64,000 nt of DNA from contig RPFO01000104.1 in NCBI GenBank assembly GCA_009746045.1, positions 7,339,750 to 7,403,749 on the forward strand, given 5' to 3'. Below, in pieces: positions 9,512 to 21,139 of this stretch; the first letter of the stretch is position 1; every line of letters starts with the position of its first letter. Made by a program: the position numbers and the translations under genes. The notes under the pieces were generated by a model, which was not told the DNA's origin, searched no databases, and worked only from the letters and a program-made list of their open reading frames with translations. Origin of the DNA: Mesostigma viride (Eukaryota > Streptophyta > Mesostigmatophyceae > Mesostigmatales > Mesostigmataceae).

Positions 9512-10867
9512 AGTGTCCGATAGCTCAATATTTCAGGAGGTTGACCAACTGGCGTCGAACAGCTGTGGCCGGCTCAACAGGCAGAATCCTCCGCGGAGCC
9601 AATTTGGAGCCACGTGGGAAAATATATGAGCTCAATGGCAAGATGCAGCTGCGTCTTTTTCTGCAAATTCGCTCCCTGCTCACTATCAGTGAATTCGCCC
9701 CCTCGGTAGAAAAGTTCCACCGGGCACTTGGCTTAGTAGGGACGCCGAGTCCAGCGATTTATCTGCAAATGGATGCCCGTTCGCATGAAAGCGTCACCCA
9801 AATGACAACAGAAACCCCCAGTTGCCATTTGCTTAGGCATCGGAGATGAATAAAAGCAAACATATTACATTCAGCAAAAGACATCCTGTACTTCAGCGAA
9901 ACGAAATCCTGTCATAAAATGGTATCACAGCACTTCAGAAAGAAAGAAAGCATATGAAGCATGCGCCTCTACGGCAGCATGCGCCTCTACGGCCCTGAGA
10001 GGACGGCAATTGGCAGGTTGTCTAATCGTCGGGCGTTACCATTGAATCAGGTGAGATTGTGAAGACAACTTGCGGGGGAAAAAACGCGGATAAGAAGTGA
10101 CATTTGGCAACGAAAATCATCAAACATTACCTGCAAGCTCGGTCAGATCGAAATGCCGAGCCAATATGTTGCGATGACACCATGTCGCCTTTGGCAGCAG
10201 AACTGAAGAATTCTTAATTGAGAGGCAGAGTTCCACGAACTTGTACACCTGGGCAGTGGGCAGTGGGCGCCATAACATTTGATTACCTAGAAATGGGTCG
10301 CGGTGACGTCGGTATGCGTCATCTCGGCTTTGTCAGCTAGGTATCGTAGGCTTGCACAGGCCTTTGAACGGCGTGACTTTCGCGCCAAAATGCCAAAATA
10401 CCTGAACCTGTTGTTGTTGTTGTTGTTGTTGCCCACGGTCCGCTATAGTGTATTGCCACGTGTCTCCCCAGCGTGCACTCTGTGTCCGGCGCGGCGGGCC
10501 CTCTCCAGGTGTGCCGCAGATGTGCCTCCGTGTCGCACGGCAGAAGTTTTCTTGCTGCTCAGTTTTTGCCCTGCCGAGCTGGACACAGACCATCGCCGAG
10601 GCGTTGCCTCCGCATTTTCTGTGGCAGGTTCGTCGCATAAATTGTTACCGTATTTCACCATGCTCACACCACAGAAGGTTTGTGAGACTGCAATTTAATA
10701 GCAGTCGCCCTCCGGCTTAATATCAGTCGTCCCATTTCCAGTCTTCGCGAATGTCTATTGCATATCGATTTTTGGGCGGGTGGGCAGTGTGACGGGGCGG
10801 CTGACATTGAGGCCGGCGTGATAGCGGACCTCCCGCATACCCGAGTCCGCACTATTATACCTTGAAA
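9512..10867. promoter_or_regulatory. Shared divergent intergenic/promoter region
   Basis: The spacer lies between the divergent F-box/LRR (-) and PPR (+) genes and must hold both 5' regions. I see no unambiguous TATA box. It holds a short (TTG)n run at 10410-10432 and a 17-bp direct duplication, agcatgcgcctctacgg, at about 9959-9992. No other gene was recognised. Confidence 0.4.
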
Positions 10868-13800
10868 ATGAGGGCCGTGTTGCGAGCCTGGCAGCATGCC
10901 CGGGGTAGCGGCATCTCCCTCGTGGACTGCTTGGGGGACGCACGAGTGTCTCGGGCGGTTCTTGCGCAGCTGATGCACGACTCTTTCCCTACGGCAACCC
11001 TGTCCAATGGTGGCTTACCTTCAGAGGCTGCCAGGCAGCTGGGAACCTGCGCGTCCTTTCCGAATGCCGCTGACAGGACCGCCACTACCGCCGGTCTGCG
11101 GGCAGCCTTGCTACTACCACCCGCCAGGACTTTCAGCACCGCCGAAACCTCGCATTCCACAACAAGCGGCGAGGGCGCGGAAAAAACGGAGGCGCGTGCC
11201 AGCAGCGCAGCCGGCACCGCGGCCGCGGTCGACGGCCCGTCAAAGTCGAACACGCCTGCTCGACCCGCGAACCCAAATTTCACCCCCAAAGAGCTGACTG
11301 CGATGGAGACGACGTCAGGTCTCAACAACCTTCTGGAGCGCCTCTACGACACGGGCCACCTCTTCAACGTCAAGGTCGCGTACGCGATTGCCAAGGCAAA
11401 GCCCACGTTTTCGCCCAACTCGCGCACGTACAGCCTGGTCATCCTCTCCCAGGCCATGCTCAAAGTGGACCCCAACCGTCTCTACCGTTACCTGGAGGAC
11501 GCCAGGGAGTACCATGTGACCCCTCAGCTGGCGGCATATAACAAAATCCTCCAGGGCTGCGCGGCGCGCGACGACCGCCACCTGCTGGCTGAGCGCGTGC
11601 TGCATGAGATGGACGCCGCGGGCGTGCAGCCGGACCGTGTCTCCCTCTCCAAGGCCGTCCAGGCTCTCTGCAACGGCCGCCAGCTCGACAAGGCCATTGC
11701 GCTGAACGACCGGTTGCGCGCGTGGCTTCAGGCCGAGGGGTCCCCGCTGAACGAGAGCGTCCTCTACTACTGCTACCCGCGCCTGCTCGAGTGCTGTGTG
11801 GCCGTCAAGGCCTACGACGCCGCCCTCAAGGTGCTCGAGGCGGCGGGGCAGGACGGCGTCCAGGTCCCCGTGCGCGCCATCGTGGATGTGCTGGTGGCGG
11901 TCGCCAGTGGGAACCACATGGACCTGACCCAGCTGTTGCTGCGCATGGTCATCGATGCCCGGCAGGCCGTGCCGGAGGCCAGTCTACTGCCGGTGCTCCA
12001 AGCGGCCGCCCGCAACGCCGACGTGGCCATGGCAGGTGATGTGTGGCGGCACCTGACCTGGTCCCTCACCCACGGCGCGCCGGCCCTGGACAACAAACGC
12101 AGGTTCCTAAACCTGGAAAAGTCGGTGCCCGCTCCTTCATCCGCCATCCCCAGTAAGGCCATCCTCGGCGCGCCCCCTGTGAAACCCAGGGCAGAGAGTT
12201 ACGCCGCCATGGTGTGGGCGTACGCGGCGGCCGACGATGCGGCGTCGGCGTTCCGTGCATTGTCAGATCTGTTCGCGGCGCATCCTGGCCAGGTGGCGAG
12301 CTTTGGCGCGACCCAGGCGGCGGATGCGGTCGTGCGCGCCTGCAGCCGCAACGTGGAGGTGCTGGACCAGGTGGGTGGCCTTCAGCAGTCAGTTGTCCTA
12401 GGCCAGGTGGGTTGTGGTGAAGGTCCTTAGACCCGGTGAATTGCCGCTTGGGGTGTGATACCCGGTGGAGGGCCTGCACTCAGGTAGGGCCAGGTGCCAG
12501 CGTGGCATGGGAGCGTCGTTGGACTGAGTGGGTCGCCGTTAGTAGTTAGTTGTCTTGGACCAGGATTGCTGCCTGCAGTGGTGCTGGAACAGGTTGGTTG
12601 TGGTAGAGTGGGGGGTTAGCAGCATGCTTATAAGTGGTGGGCTTAGTCAGCGGTGAAGCAAAAGTGGGCTGGGGTGGAGGGGGGTCGCATCATTGCCATC
12701 CATCCTGGAAAATTGGATTTCGACAACTGTCTTATGAGGGGTGCCTTGCGCATGGGTCGTCGATCCGAGTAGCAGCAGGTTCACTGTATGGGCCTATGGG
12801 AGTTGCAGCAGCTTCACTGCATGGGAGTAGCCAGACCGTAGCGCAGCGTCACAGTAGTGTGTACGAAAGCTATCTTAATGTGGGGCGACCTTGAGTAGCA
12901 GTATGGTCTCAGTAGGTCCATCATCATCCTGGCGTGTGCAGCACATGGTTGACACCGGTAAGGATGGGGGTCGGGAATGCTTCTTGTGCCCATCAAAGTT
13001 GCCGTCGTGGGTGCCAAGCGCCCTTGTGCGTGGCGTGGGTACCAAGCGCCCTTGTGGCAGAGCATATGGTAATGAATGTCTGAGTTTGTGGGTTATGGTT
13101 TTGTTTGCTTGTCTACTCTGATCTCTCCATCCCATTCCCTTACTACCCATTCGCTCACCCATTACTGCCTTGTCCTTCATCCCTGTACCTCCTTGTGCTG
13201 TTTGGCCCCTCCCGCCCACCCATCGACGCCTCCGCGTTCTTGCTGACACCCTCCACAACCCCCTTGACCCACCCGTTCACCGGCTGCACCCCCTGGCTCC
13301 ACCCCCCGCGCCCACTCACCCGCTCCGCCCTCCCATTCCATGCTCGACCCCCCCCCCAGGCCTACTTTGCGCTGGTGGACATGCACAACAAGGGCGTCGA
13401 CCGCGTTTCGCTGACCCACCTCCACCTGGTGCTGCGTGGCTGCGCCAATCTGGGGGATGCCAGCCGCGCCGCGGAGACATTTTCGGAGATCAGCAACACG
13501 TTCGGCCTGTCACCGAGCCTGGAGTCGTACCACATACTCATCGAGCTCAACAGCGCGCTGCAGCGGGTGCGTGCCCCCATCGCATGCTCTGCCCTATCAG
13601 TTCTACAGTTTTCCTATCTGTGTTGTATCTTATCTATGTCGTTTTATGTCCTTCAGTTTATCCTATCTATGTCGTTTAATGTCCTTCAGTTTATCCTATC
13701 TATGTCGTTTTGTGTCCTTCAGTTTGTCCTATCTATGTCGTATTTTGTCCCACAGTTTATCCTCTTTACGTTGTTTTTCGTCCTGCAGTTTATCCTGTTT

Positions 13801-15268
13801 ATGTTATTCTCTGTTGGCTATCCTATTTCATGGTGTACCAATGTATTGTCTTATCAATGGTGAGCGCTGGGGATTGTGGGGGTCGTGGGTGAACCCTGGG
13901 TGTGCAAATAAAAATTCTTTGGCTCTGGGAGAAGCCTTTATATGATCCCACGCACGCCTCTTGATTTCCAAGCTTATATGTGGCCTCTGGAGGATCGATG
14001 GGGCAGCCTTACGGCATCCGCTACGCTTTTGCTACTTCCTGGTGTATTGCACCCACAGTTGGGCCTGCACCATGATGCGGAGAGAGTCCTCTGTGGCCTG
14101 CCCACTTGAGGCAGTACCAGAGAAGCTAGGGCGGCGGCCGTCCTCCTTGTTGTGTTTAGGAGTTGAAAGTTTCTTTATTGGTACCCACATGGTGTAAGCA
14201 CTCTTTTGTTAATTAAGGATCAGCAATGAAGCGGGTGCGTGGCCTATCGTATCAACCACCCGCCTATCTCGCGTGGCCTATCTCTTCAACTCGTTTGTGA
14301 AGGGCTGTTCGCTTGTGAATGGCCTCATGAATTGTGCTGCAGCGAGTGCCCGTGTGCACTTGTTTGGGTGGGTCGGTGGTCCGGCTGTACCTGGCCCGGC
14401 TGGAGGTGGCGGGTTCTCCTTCCCCTTGTCTATCCGAGCTGTCTCATGGACTGTGCGCTCGAGGGTTGCCAAATGAGAACCCTGGCTGCGCGTGCGTACG
14501 CTGGGCGGTTTGTGTGATGGGTAAGGGGGGAGGACGTCTTGGGGAGACGTCCACGATATCTTGATTGGGGAATTCAGTGCTCCGTGGTCCCCCAACGGGG
14601 ACACGAGACTACTTACTTAGTTACTTAGTTACTTGCTTACTTACTTACTTCAATCAGGGGGGAGGACGTGCGGGTGGTCACATTTACGGGCATCGTCTGT
14701 TTCGGGCGAGTGATCACCCGGTAGCCTGCATGTCCTTCCTCTCCCTCTCTAGTGCCAAACGTACTCCCTCTCTAGTGCCAAACGTCGTATTGCGGGCATG
14801 CCACATGCATGCTCTGTGTGGCTACTTCCTTTTTCTGACATGTCACTGTTTATTTCCCGCCAAACCCTACATGGCCATGATGGGCATGCATGGACCTGCC
14901 TGCAGCCGGCGGAAGTGGCGGCGGTCTACGAGCACATGACCACGCAGGGACATGTGGCGCCGACAAAGGCCACCTACGAGCTGCTGGTGAAGGCTTGCGT
15001 GACGGCAGGGGATTTGGAGGTGGCGGTGGCGGCGGCCGAGGCCCTCATGAATGCTGGCATCCGCTGCTCCCCCGCGCTGTTGGACCTGCTACAGCAGCAC
15101 GCGATGAAGACAAGCAGAGAGCTGGTGCTGCGCGTGAAGATGTTCATGCACAAGCAGGGGTTGCTCAACGGGCGCGCGCTTCACATGGACTTGATGCACC
15201 GCCTCGTGAACCACAGGCAGGATGCGGCCAGCCTGCCACCCAGCAAGGATGCCACGGTTTCTGCGTGA
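10868..15268 (+). CDS. P-class pentatricopeptide repeat (PPR) protein, probably mitochondrial
   Basis: Three exons join in phase 0: 10868-12370, 13360-13566 and 14906-15268 (690 codons). Introns are GT-AG (donors GTGGGT and GTGCGT). The N-terminus is rich in Arg/Ala/Ser with RTFSTAE at about residue 95, resembling a mitochondrial transit peptide. From about residue 150 on there are degenerate 35-residue helical repeats. Examples are TPQLAAYNKILQGCAARDDR and, spanning the exon 2/3 joint, SYHILIELNSALQR + PAEVAAVYEHMTTQG, which restores exactly one 35-residue repeat and supports the splice model. P-class PPR proteins bind organellar RNA and control its stability, splicing or translation. No E/DYW or SMR domain follows. 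The target RNA cannot be inferred. ATG at 10868 is chosen as the first in frame. Intron 2 carries a minisatellite and two retroposon insertions. Confidence 0.85.
13594..13810 (+). repeat. Minisatellite of about 33 bp in PPR intron 2
   Basis: About six degenerate tandem units (core cctatctatgtcg then tccttcagttt). They lie just downstream of the exon 2 donor at 13567 but show no similarity to exon 2. Confidence 0.75.
14010..14215 (+). mobile_element. SINE-G copy in PPR intron 2
   Basis: Similar to 32860-33253 and to 17655-17880 (minus). Shared blocks include gagagag.cctctgtggcctgcc, gagaagcta.gg and ttta.t.ttggtacccac, ending before TTAATTAA. It contains no ORF. Confidence 0.55.
14538..14655 (+). 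mobile_element. 118-bp LINE-A-like tail insertion with 14-bp TSD
   Basis: Flanked by the perfect duplication AGGGGGGAGGACGT (14524-14537 and 14656-14669). It contains the LINE-A-type hairpin (gtgctccgtgg then cccaacggggacacgag) followed by a tail of TTAC/TTAG repeats instead of TTAA. A heavily 5'-truncated retrotransposition into PPR intron 2. Confidence 0.75.
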
Positions 15269-15649
15269 AGGACATAAAAGGCTGGTTGTCTCCTTGATAA
15301 TTGATCGGGAGATGTATGCCAAGAGCCATCAGTGGGTGTCACCTACCGAGCCGTCATGAGGAGAGCCAGGGGGTCACTTTCCGAGCCGTCAGGAGGAGAG
15401 GGAGGGTGACCCAGGGCTTGCTGGCACCGGCACGAACATTGTGGACTGAGTTCTCATGATGGGATTGGTATAGTCTGCGACAAGTACGTGGCGAAGGGCG
15501 AGCTGGCTGCATCGCGAGGGTTGGCGTTGTCATCCTATCTATGATCTCGGCGTACATAAATTATTAAATTACACGCGGCACGCCCCGTTGGGAAGCCACG
15601 GAGCAATAAGCCTGGCGTGCATACATGGGTATGCATGCATGTATGTTGA
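15269..15649. other. PPR 3' region
   Basis: No gene. It should contain the PPR 3' UTR. A motif like the PLE terminus (ggctggttgtctccttgata) occurs at about 15280-15300. A hairpin-like fragment (ccccgttgggaagccacggagc) lies at about 15584. Confidence 0.35.
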
Positions 15650-16208
15650 TATTTCAACAAACAAGGCTACACATTTCCATCTCCATTCATATGCATCATC
15701 ATGAACGACGGGCGTTATGTCCTCACCTGGCGTGCAACAGGCCGCGCGCGGCAGGGTCGCCACCCGTAGACTTTTCGTGATAGACTCGGCATGGACATGT
15801 GCTACCCTAGACGTGATGGGCTCACACCCGGGCAGCCTCCTGGTTTGCCTGTAACATGGAGGCAGATGGTACGCAAGGATAGATGGCAAGTAGTGATTTC
15901 AAAGGAGACCACCCCCAAGTCTGTGCGGGCTCCGCATGTGACCGCGCATGCCAGAATTCATAGCGATTCAGGCCGTGGTGCCCACAACCCTGTAACTACC
16001 TAGCACCTAGAGCATCATCCATTCCATCCCATGTTCCCCTCCCACTGAGGACTTATGCTCACGTGACGCAGTCGATCACGTGTCTATTAATTAATTTATT
16101 ATTAATTAATATCTATCATGAACGACTCGAACACGCGGACAAGATAACGGCAAGCTCGAGCTACCATGGTCCGGATTCTCCCGATTTCTGGCATGCGCTG
16201 GTTGTCTC
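15650..16208 (+). mobile_element. PLE 3'-end fragment, split by LINE-B
   Basis: The two parts (about 15650-15709 and 16115-16208) are contiguous in the PLE 3' UTR copy at 20705-20845. They end at the family terminus, gcgctggttgtctccttg. They are separated by a LINE-B insertion. Confidence 0.7.
15710..16114 (+). mobile_element. LINE-B 3' fragment with 12-bp TSD
   Basis: Bounded by ATCATGAACGAC at 15698-15709 and 16115-16126. It encodes the ORF2 C-terminus (QGRHP then TFRDRLGMDMCYPRRDG, WRQMVRKDRWQVV) with one stop, then a 3' UTR with the LINE-B hairpin (CACGTGACGCAGTC then CACGTG) and a TTAATT tail. Confidence 0.8.
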
Positions 16209-16302
16209 CTTGACATTCTGAGCTACAACCTGCAGGTGGGGGATGTAAACTGCCACCGGTACTCTGGGTGCACAACTTGGTGCACCTGCACTGCACTGGC
16301 CA
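16209..16302 (-). mobile_element. Fragment of the ORF1-only 3' UTR
   Basis: Matches the same 3' UTR block as 24350-24420 (cattctgagctacaacctgcag then ctgggtgc). It lies between the PLE terminus and the next TTAATT tail. Confidence 0.5.
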
Positions 16303-17654
16303 TTAATTAATTAATTAGGAACATAACTCCTTTCATTTGTTTTCACCTTTGCGGAGTGTCTGATCAGAATATACGCTTGGCTGATTTCGATAGTACCGGC
16401 TACGCCCCCTTCTACTCAAAGAAGGATTCAGCCGTGTTCAGCCCGTCTCACGGTGCGAGACTGAACAAGTCTCGCGTGCAGACACGTGTGTAGTACTCCT
16501 ACACACAGATCTCGAGTGATTTATCTAGTACCAAATCCGAAAGGCTTGCATCACTCCCCGGACAGGAGAACTTTTGCGGATGACTGTAGGTGTAAGTTGG
16601 CGATGCCATGGTAACCGGAGACGTCCGTCCTATAGTCAGCGAAATTGATGCGAGAGGTCCCCAGTTCGATTCCGGTCAGATTCATTTGCAGATCGCGTTT
16701 TTCCGCGTTTTCCGCGGCCCGGCACTGACCGCAAATGGTTTTCACCTTTGCGGAGTGTCTGATCAGAAAATAACTCCGTTGGGAGTATATGTAGCACATA
16801 GCCCTTGACAAGGGGCATATGGCCTATGATACATTCTAAGCTACTTCCTGCAAGGGTGGGAATGTAAACGACACTTGCTATAGGTGCACCAGGGCACCTG
16901 CACCCTCATGATGTTCACACTATGCCCAGCTAAGGGGGAGTATGTCGTGTGGGGGAAGATCATCATGGCTATACAAGAGCTAGGGCATGGCATAGATCAG
17001 AATACAAGAGCTAGGGCATGGCATCTCAGCAGAGAGCGGCTCTCTGCATGGGCACAGCATAACTAAATAAAGCTAGGCATCATCTGGAGTGTGGCACATC
17101 ATAGGCGCACATGTACATGGCTAAATAATACTCGCGAATCAGCTGGTATAGAGCCTGTAGGAGGCTTACATGAACATGGCCACGGTCTATCTATTCTACA
17201 CTACTGCTGCTGTATTCCCCTAAGCTGGGGCGTCTGGAGTCGTTGGGGCCGAGGGGGTCGCATGCCAGGGCTTGTGGCCGACGTAGATGGCCGCCCCCTT
17301 CCAGTACACCGGCTGCCCCGCCTTGGTCTGCCGGAGCTGGAGGTAGGTCGGCCATAGCTCCCGTCGCCGTTGTTGCTGCGCCCTGGAGGGTCAAGTCGTC
17401 GTCCAGGGTGAAGAGAGTCTTCTCGAGCCGCTTGCGGCGTCGGAGAAAAGAAATCTTGTCCGCCGGGTTCTTAATTAAAGGTTAGAAGGAGCGGGGGCGC
17501 CCCTGCCTTACCCCGCGCGCGGGGAAGGCGGTGGGCGACCAGCTCAATCTCACCAGTAAGGCCCATGCGACCAAGGATTTCTCTCTCAAACGCTCGCGCA
17601 TGCTTCTCAGAATTCTCACCTTCCACCATGGCGAAGTTCTTGACGATGACGTTA
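16303..17654 (-). mobile_element. ORF1-only retroposon copy 2, split by a SINE
   Basis: The tail TTAATTAATTAGGAACATAA at 16303-16325 is interrupted by a SINE at 16331-16769. The element resumes with the hairpin (ACTCCGTTGGGAG in plus sense), then the same 3' UTR as 4745-5143, then an ORF1 C-terminal half at 17217-17654 with a frame break near 17470 (an inserted TTAA). The ORF1 part stops where SINE-G begins at 17655. Again ORF1 leads directly into the tail with no ORF2. Confidence 0.75.
16331..16769 (+). mobile_element. tRNA-like SINE with direct terminal repeats
   Basis: Inserted in the ORF1-only tail with TSD ATAACTCC (16323-16330 and 16770-16777). Internally 16610-16690 has a tRNA-like block: tccgtcctatagtcag resembling an A box, and ggtccccagttcgattcc matching a pol III B box. 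Homologous copies lie at 29025-29190 (+) and 33300-34590 (-). A 33-bp sequence, containing ttttcacctttgcggagtg, occurs at both ends (about 16338-16370 and 16737-16769). Confidence 0.65.
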
Positions 17655-17880
17655 ATAAGCACGTGACTGCGTCACGTGGGTGCCAATACAGAGTATATAA
17701 TAAAGGAACCTTCAACCCTATATACACAGCGAGAAGGAGAGAGGGCGCCCTAGCTTCTCTCACTGCCGCAAGTGGGCAGGCCACCGAGCGCTCTCTCCAC
17801 GGCATGGTGCATCATGCCGGGGCGCAACACTGTGGGTGCAATGCAACCAGTGCAATACCATATTATGTAGGTAGGCTGAC
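17655..17880 (-). mobile_element. SINE-G copy
   Basis: In element sense it ends tattggcacccacgtgacgc then agtcacgtgcttattaac. The terminal hairpin is identical to that of LINE-B. The body matches 33060-33225. Confidence 0.65.
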
Positions 17881-18065
17881 GCATAGCTTATGCGACAAAT
17901 GTGAGGTGCCGGGCTCAAGACGTCGGCTAATTAAGGCGCAAGCTGATGACCACAAGGTGCCATAGCTAATTGCATGCAGGTACTATAACGCTGTGCGCTA
18001 ATATCGTTTCAAGTGCTGTAATGCCTAAGGCTCCTATCCCATAATCGATTGCCCCCGGCCATGGC

Positions 18066-19440
18066 CGGGTGCAAACAGTCCTACCGGCCTAATCTATCTA
18101 GATCAGCTACCTACAACATCTATCTAAACAACATCACTAGCTACAACATCTATCTAAACAACAGCACGCTACCCTAGAGCCGGGAGCTGTCTGGCGTGCC
18201 TCCCGCGGGTTTGCACACGCGGGCGCTTCCCCACAGGGGGGGGCTCGTTGTCCTCTATGACCTGCGCCCACTTGGCCTTGTCCATCATCTTAATTTTGCA
18301 AATCACGGAGAGGCCTAGCTAGGCCCCCCATGTCGACTCGACTAGCTGTTCTTTGAAAGTGCGGGCCTTGCGGCGTCTAACATCACGGGGCCCGGCCCAC
18401 GTCACTGGAGGTGGCAGCCAGGCTGGGCTGGTCGCAGTCCCACGGGGGGGCCGACGTGAGGTGTCTTAGTATACCTGGTTGGTGCGAGCTAGGTGCCCTA
18501 CGAGCTGCAGGCGCCGCTGCTTGATGGTGCTGGTGATATCTGGCATGCCAAGGTACACTGAGGTCCTCATTGCGGACGTGCGCAGCATATCCTACTCTGA
18601 AAATGGATCTCAGCATATGTTGGTGACCGCGCCGTCCAGCCTGCGGGCCAGATCGGCGGTAAGGGTCCATGTCTCGGCCCCATACGTGAGAACAGGAAGG
18701 ACGAGGACCTTGAACATGTCCTGTTTCTCGATCTTGCCCAGGGGCTTGCGCCACAGGGCCCGGTATTGGCGTAACGCGTGCCAGGCAAGGGAGATGCGGT
18801 GCATGGTCCACATCGGCCTCGCAGCTGGGATCGAGCAGGCTGCCCAGCAGCTTGACACGGTCCCGATACAGGACTCGAGAGCCGTCAAGGAGAAAGAGGT
18901 CGGGCGGTGAGTGGGTGAGCCCAACCGCCAGAGCCTTGGGCTTCTTGCTGACCTCAAGCCCCATGCACTGCACGGGCCTCGATAGCCAGGCAGTCAAGCC
19001 ACGTCTGCACGTGCCCAGTGTCCTCGAAGAGGGTGGTGTCGTCTGCGTAGATGATGTCCGCCAGCCGAATCTCCGTTTCCGCTCCGCCATATGCCAGACG
19101 TGGTTAGCAACCTGCACCCCTGGTTCCCTACCCACGATGCGGGCAAATCGCTTGCGTGCCTGAATCATTACGTATTCGACCACAATCATGAACAGGTAGG
19201 GCGACAGCACGCAGCCCTGCCACACACCCTTCTGTAAAGGGCATGGTGGCGTGGTCCCGTAAGAATTAGTGCGCATGCGCACCGAAGTGGTGGATCGACC
19301 CCTCATCATATGTACAGGTTGCGGATGACCTCCTCCTATGGCAGGGACGTCCTCTAAGTTGTACGTACGTCCCGTCGTACTGACCCACTGGCAAATTAAC
19401 TCGTGCATGTGCGCCCCGCACCGACGCGGCGCGGCCCGGA
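18066..19440 (-). mobile_element. LINE-A copy: 3' UTR and RT/C-terminal ORF2
   Basis: The 3' UTR begins at about 18066 (tgcaaacagtcctaccggcct). ORF2 runs 18180-19400 on the minus strand: GVWQGCVLSPYLFMIVVEYV (RT motif B region), IIYADDTTLFED (motif C, YADD), TWL..CL, LVLPVLTYGAETWTLTADLA and the C-terminal block. It needs at least four frame changes, so it is a pseudogene. The terminal hairpin and TTAA tail seen in other LINE-A copies are missing here. Confidence 0.75.
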
Positions 19441-19464
19441 CCTAGCTATGTGACACAATTGCTC

Positions 19465-19945
19465 GAGGATGCATGCAGGCCTTCAGGGATTATTATCTGT
19501 ACTCCGCGCCCGCATGATAGACAAGGAGAAATGGGCAGCTGCCGTCTGCAATAACGGCACATTCCTGTGCATGCATGGTGGGGCATGCTCTACTGTTTTC
19601 TCCCATCAGTGCACGGGCCCGCGGCCCATCGGTAGAATGCAGGGTAGAAGTCCTGCAGGTGGAGGTTATTGCCCCTGAGGATAGCCGCTACACTATACCG
19701 CCTCGTCTGCCATATACAGTATAGAGGACAGCTCAGATGAGCTAGGATTATATCCGGCCCTCTAGTAGTGACTATACTGTGTGTATAGTGGTTCCGGCAT
19801 GATGCCGACGATATAGTTGTAACTTTCGTGTACATGATCATTTTTCTAAAATGCTCAAGATTAGCATAGTACTCACTCCGTGGCATGCCCATGCGCATCT
19901 TACACGCAACTGACATGCGCAAGTATACTTACTTATGGCTAGCTG
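19465..19945 (+). mobile_element. LINE-D 3' end (divergent ORF2 C-terminus plus 3' UTR)
   Basis: 19470-19560 reads GLQGLLSVLRARMIDKEKWA, parallel to GLGLSVIWKKMMDKAKWA at the LINE-A ORF2 C-terminus. The 3' UTR (gggtagaagtcctgcaggtgg then cccctgaggatagccgctac) recurs at 26730-28845 and at 59690-61026 (minus). It ends near aagtatacttactta. Confidence 0.55.
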
Positions 19946-19959
19946 ATATCTTGCTCCGC

Positions 19960-20175
19960 CGCACGCGGGCTGCAACTTTAAGGCGGCTCCCCCACCAGTC
20001 CTGCTCACCTTCCCCTCCCGTGAGGACAGGCAGCGGTTCCTTTCTCGTCGCAAGAGGTTGCACGACCTCACCTGGCCGGACGCTGGACGATGATTACTGA
20101 CCCCCGCCCAGCAGCAGCAGCGACGCGACCTGTGGCCGGAATACCTCCGCCACAAGCAGGGCCCCCACTGAGAAG
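19960..20175 (+). pseudogene. ORF1-like fragment, second lineage
   Basis: Plus-strand reading with one stop. LLTFPSREDRQRFLSRRKRL resembles the LLLTFKTPADKISFLRRRKR region of the ORF1 at 5144-5962, and AQQQQRRDLWPEYLRHKQG resembles its LAQQQRRRELWPTYLQLR. It is a divergent ORF1 in the opposite orientation to the ORF1-only copies. Confidence 0.5.
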
Positions 20176-20389
20176 CCCAAGGTGTACTGCATGGAGGGGC
20201 GGGGACCTGATGATCAATTACAAGATGTGGACGCCCCCTGCGGGCTAGAATAGCTAATTGTATAAAATATAGCCCTAGCTTGTATCCATTGGTAGTCACT
20301 GCCGCCATGCATGGCAGCCATACCTAGAATATTTGCCTGGCTGTGCCATACCTAGCCACGACTGCCACGTGCACCGCCAATGTTCATGC

Positions 20390-20845
20390 ACACGATACAG
20401 GCAACCAGCCAAGTGCTGTCCTCCGGCTTTTTGCCTTTGCACCGTGTGCAGTTCTTGGACGTTTGGAATCATGGCATGGCTAACGTGATGACTGACTAGC
20501 TACCTTTTCAGTGGTTTTCCATTCGCGGGTATTTCCTCGTAAATGGTGGGAGAGCGATCGCAGCAATGGTGCTCACCACTAGACACTCCCGGCCAGTTAA
20601 GCTCGAAACACACGCCCTGATCAAGCATGCTGTTTCCGGCCCCACCGTCTACTAGGTCCTCTAGTCGCTCTACACGTAAGCCAGCCATAATTTCAATGCA
20701 CAAGGATACACATTTCCATCACCATTCATCTTCATCATCCTGAACGACTCGAACACGCGGACAAGATAACGGCAGGCTCGAGCTACCATGGTCCGGATTC
20801 TCCCGATTTCTGGCCTGCGCTGGTTGTCTCCTTGATATGTATATA
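20390..20845 (+). mobile_element. PLE 3' UTR copy
   Basis: About 445 bp matches the reverse complement of 1957-2400 over its whole length with scattered substitutions, ending at the shared terminus gctggttgtctccttg. No coding sequence remains; 5'-truncated just inside the 3' UTR. Confidence 0.75.
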
Positions 20846-21139
20846 ACATTAGGTATAAGACCAAATATAAGACTTATATGGTCTTTGTACAGCCATGCTG
20901 CTACGTCCTGGCTATGCTCAGATTACTTGCCCACGCTCGATCCTTGTTATGATATGCTCACATGGGTCTTATTGCACCTACAGATCTTGCAGGATCGTTT
21001 TATATCGGGTCCGATTGCAGCTCAGTGGCACATGCCTCTGGCATGAAGGAGAAAGGGGGTCACTGCCCTTTCTTCCTGTTCAGTGTGCACTTCGGTGCTC
21101 CGTGAGTCCCCAACCAACGGGAGCACGAGTTTAATTAAT
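20846..21139. other. Unassigned sequence with a LINE-A-type tail
   Basis: No gene. A LINE-A-type hairpin (cggtgctccgtgagtcccc then cgggagcacgag) followed by TTAATT repeats lies at 21095-21158 on the plus strand, suggesting another truncated LINE-A insertion. Confidence 0.45.

Noticed and set aside
11315..11917. Minus-strand ORF opposite PPR exon 1
   Set aside because: Shadow frame; the plus strand carries PPR motifs and consistent splice phases.
16610..16690. Functional tRNA gene
   Set aside because: B-box-like sequence is good, but I could not fold a complete cloverleaf with a 7-bp acceptor stem, and the block recurs in dispersed copies, so it is SINE-internal.
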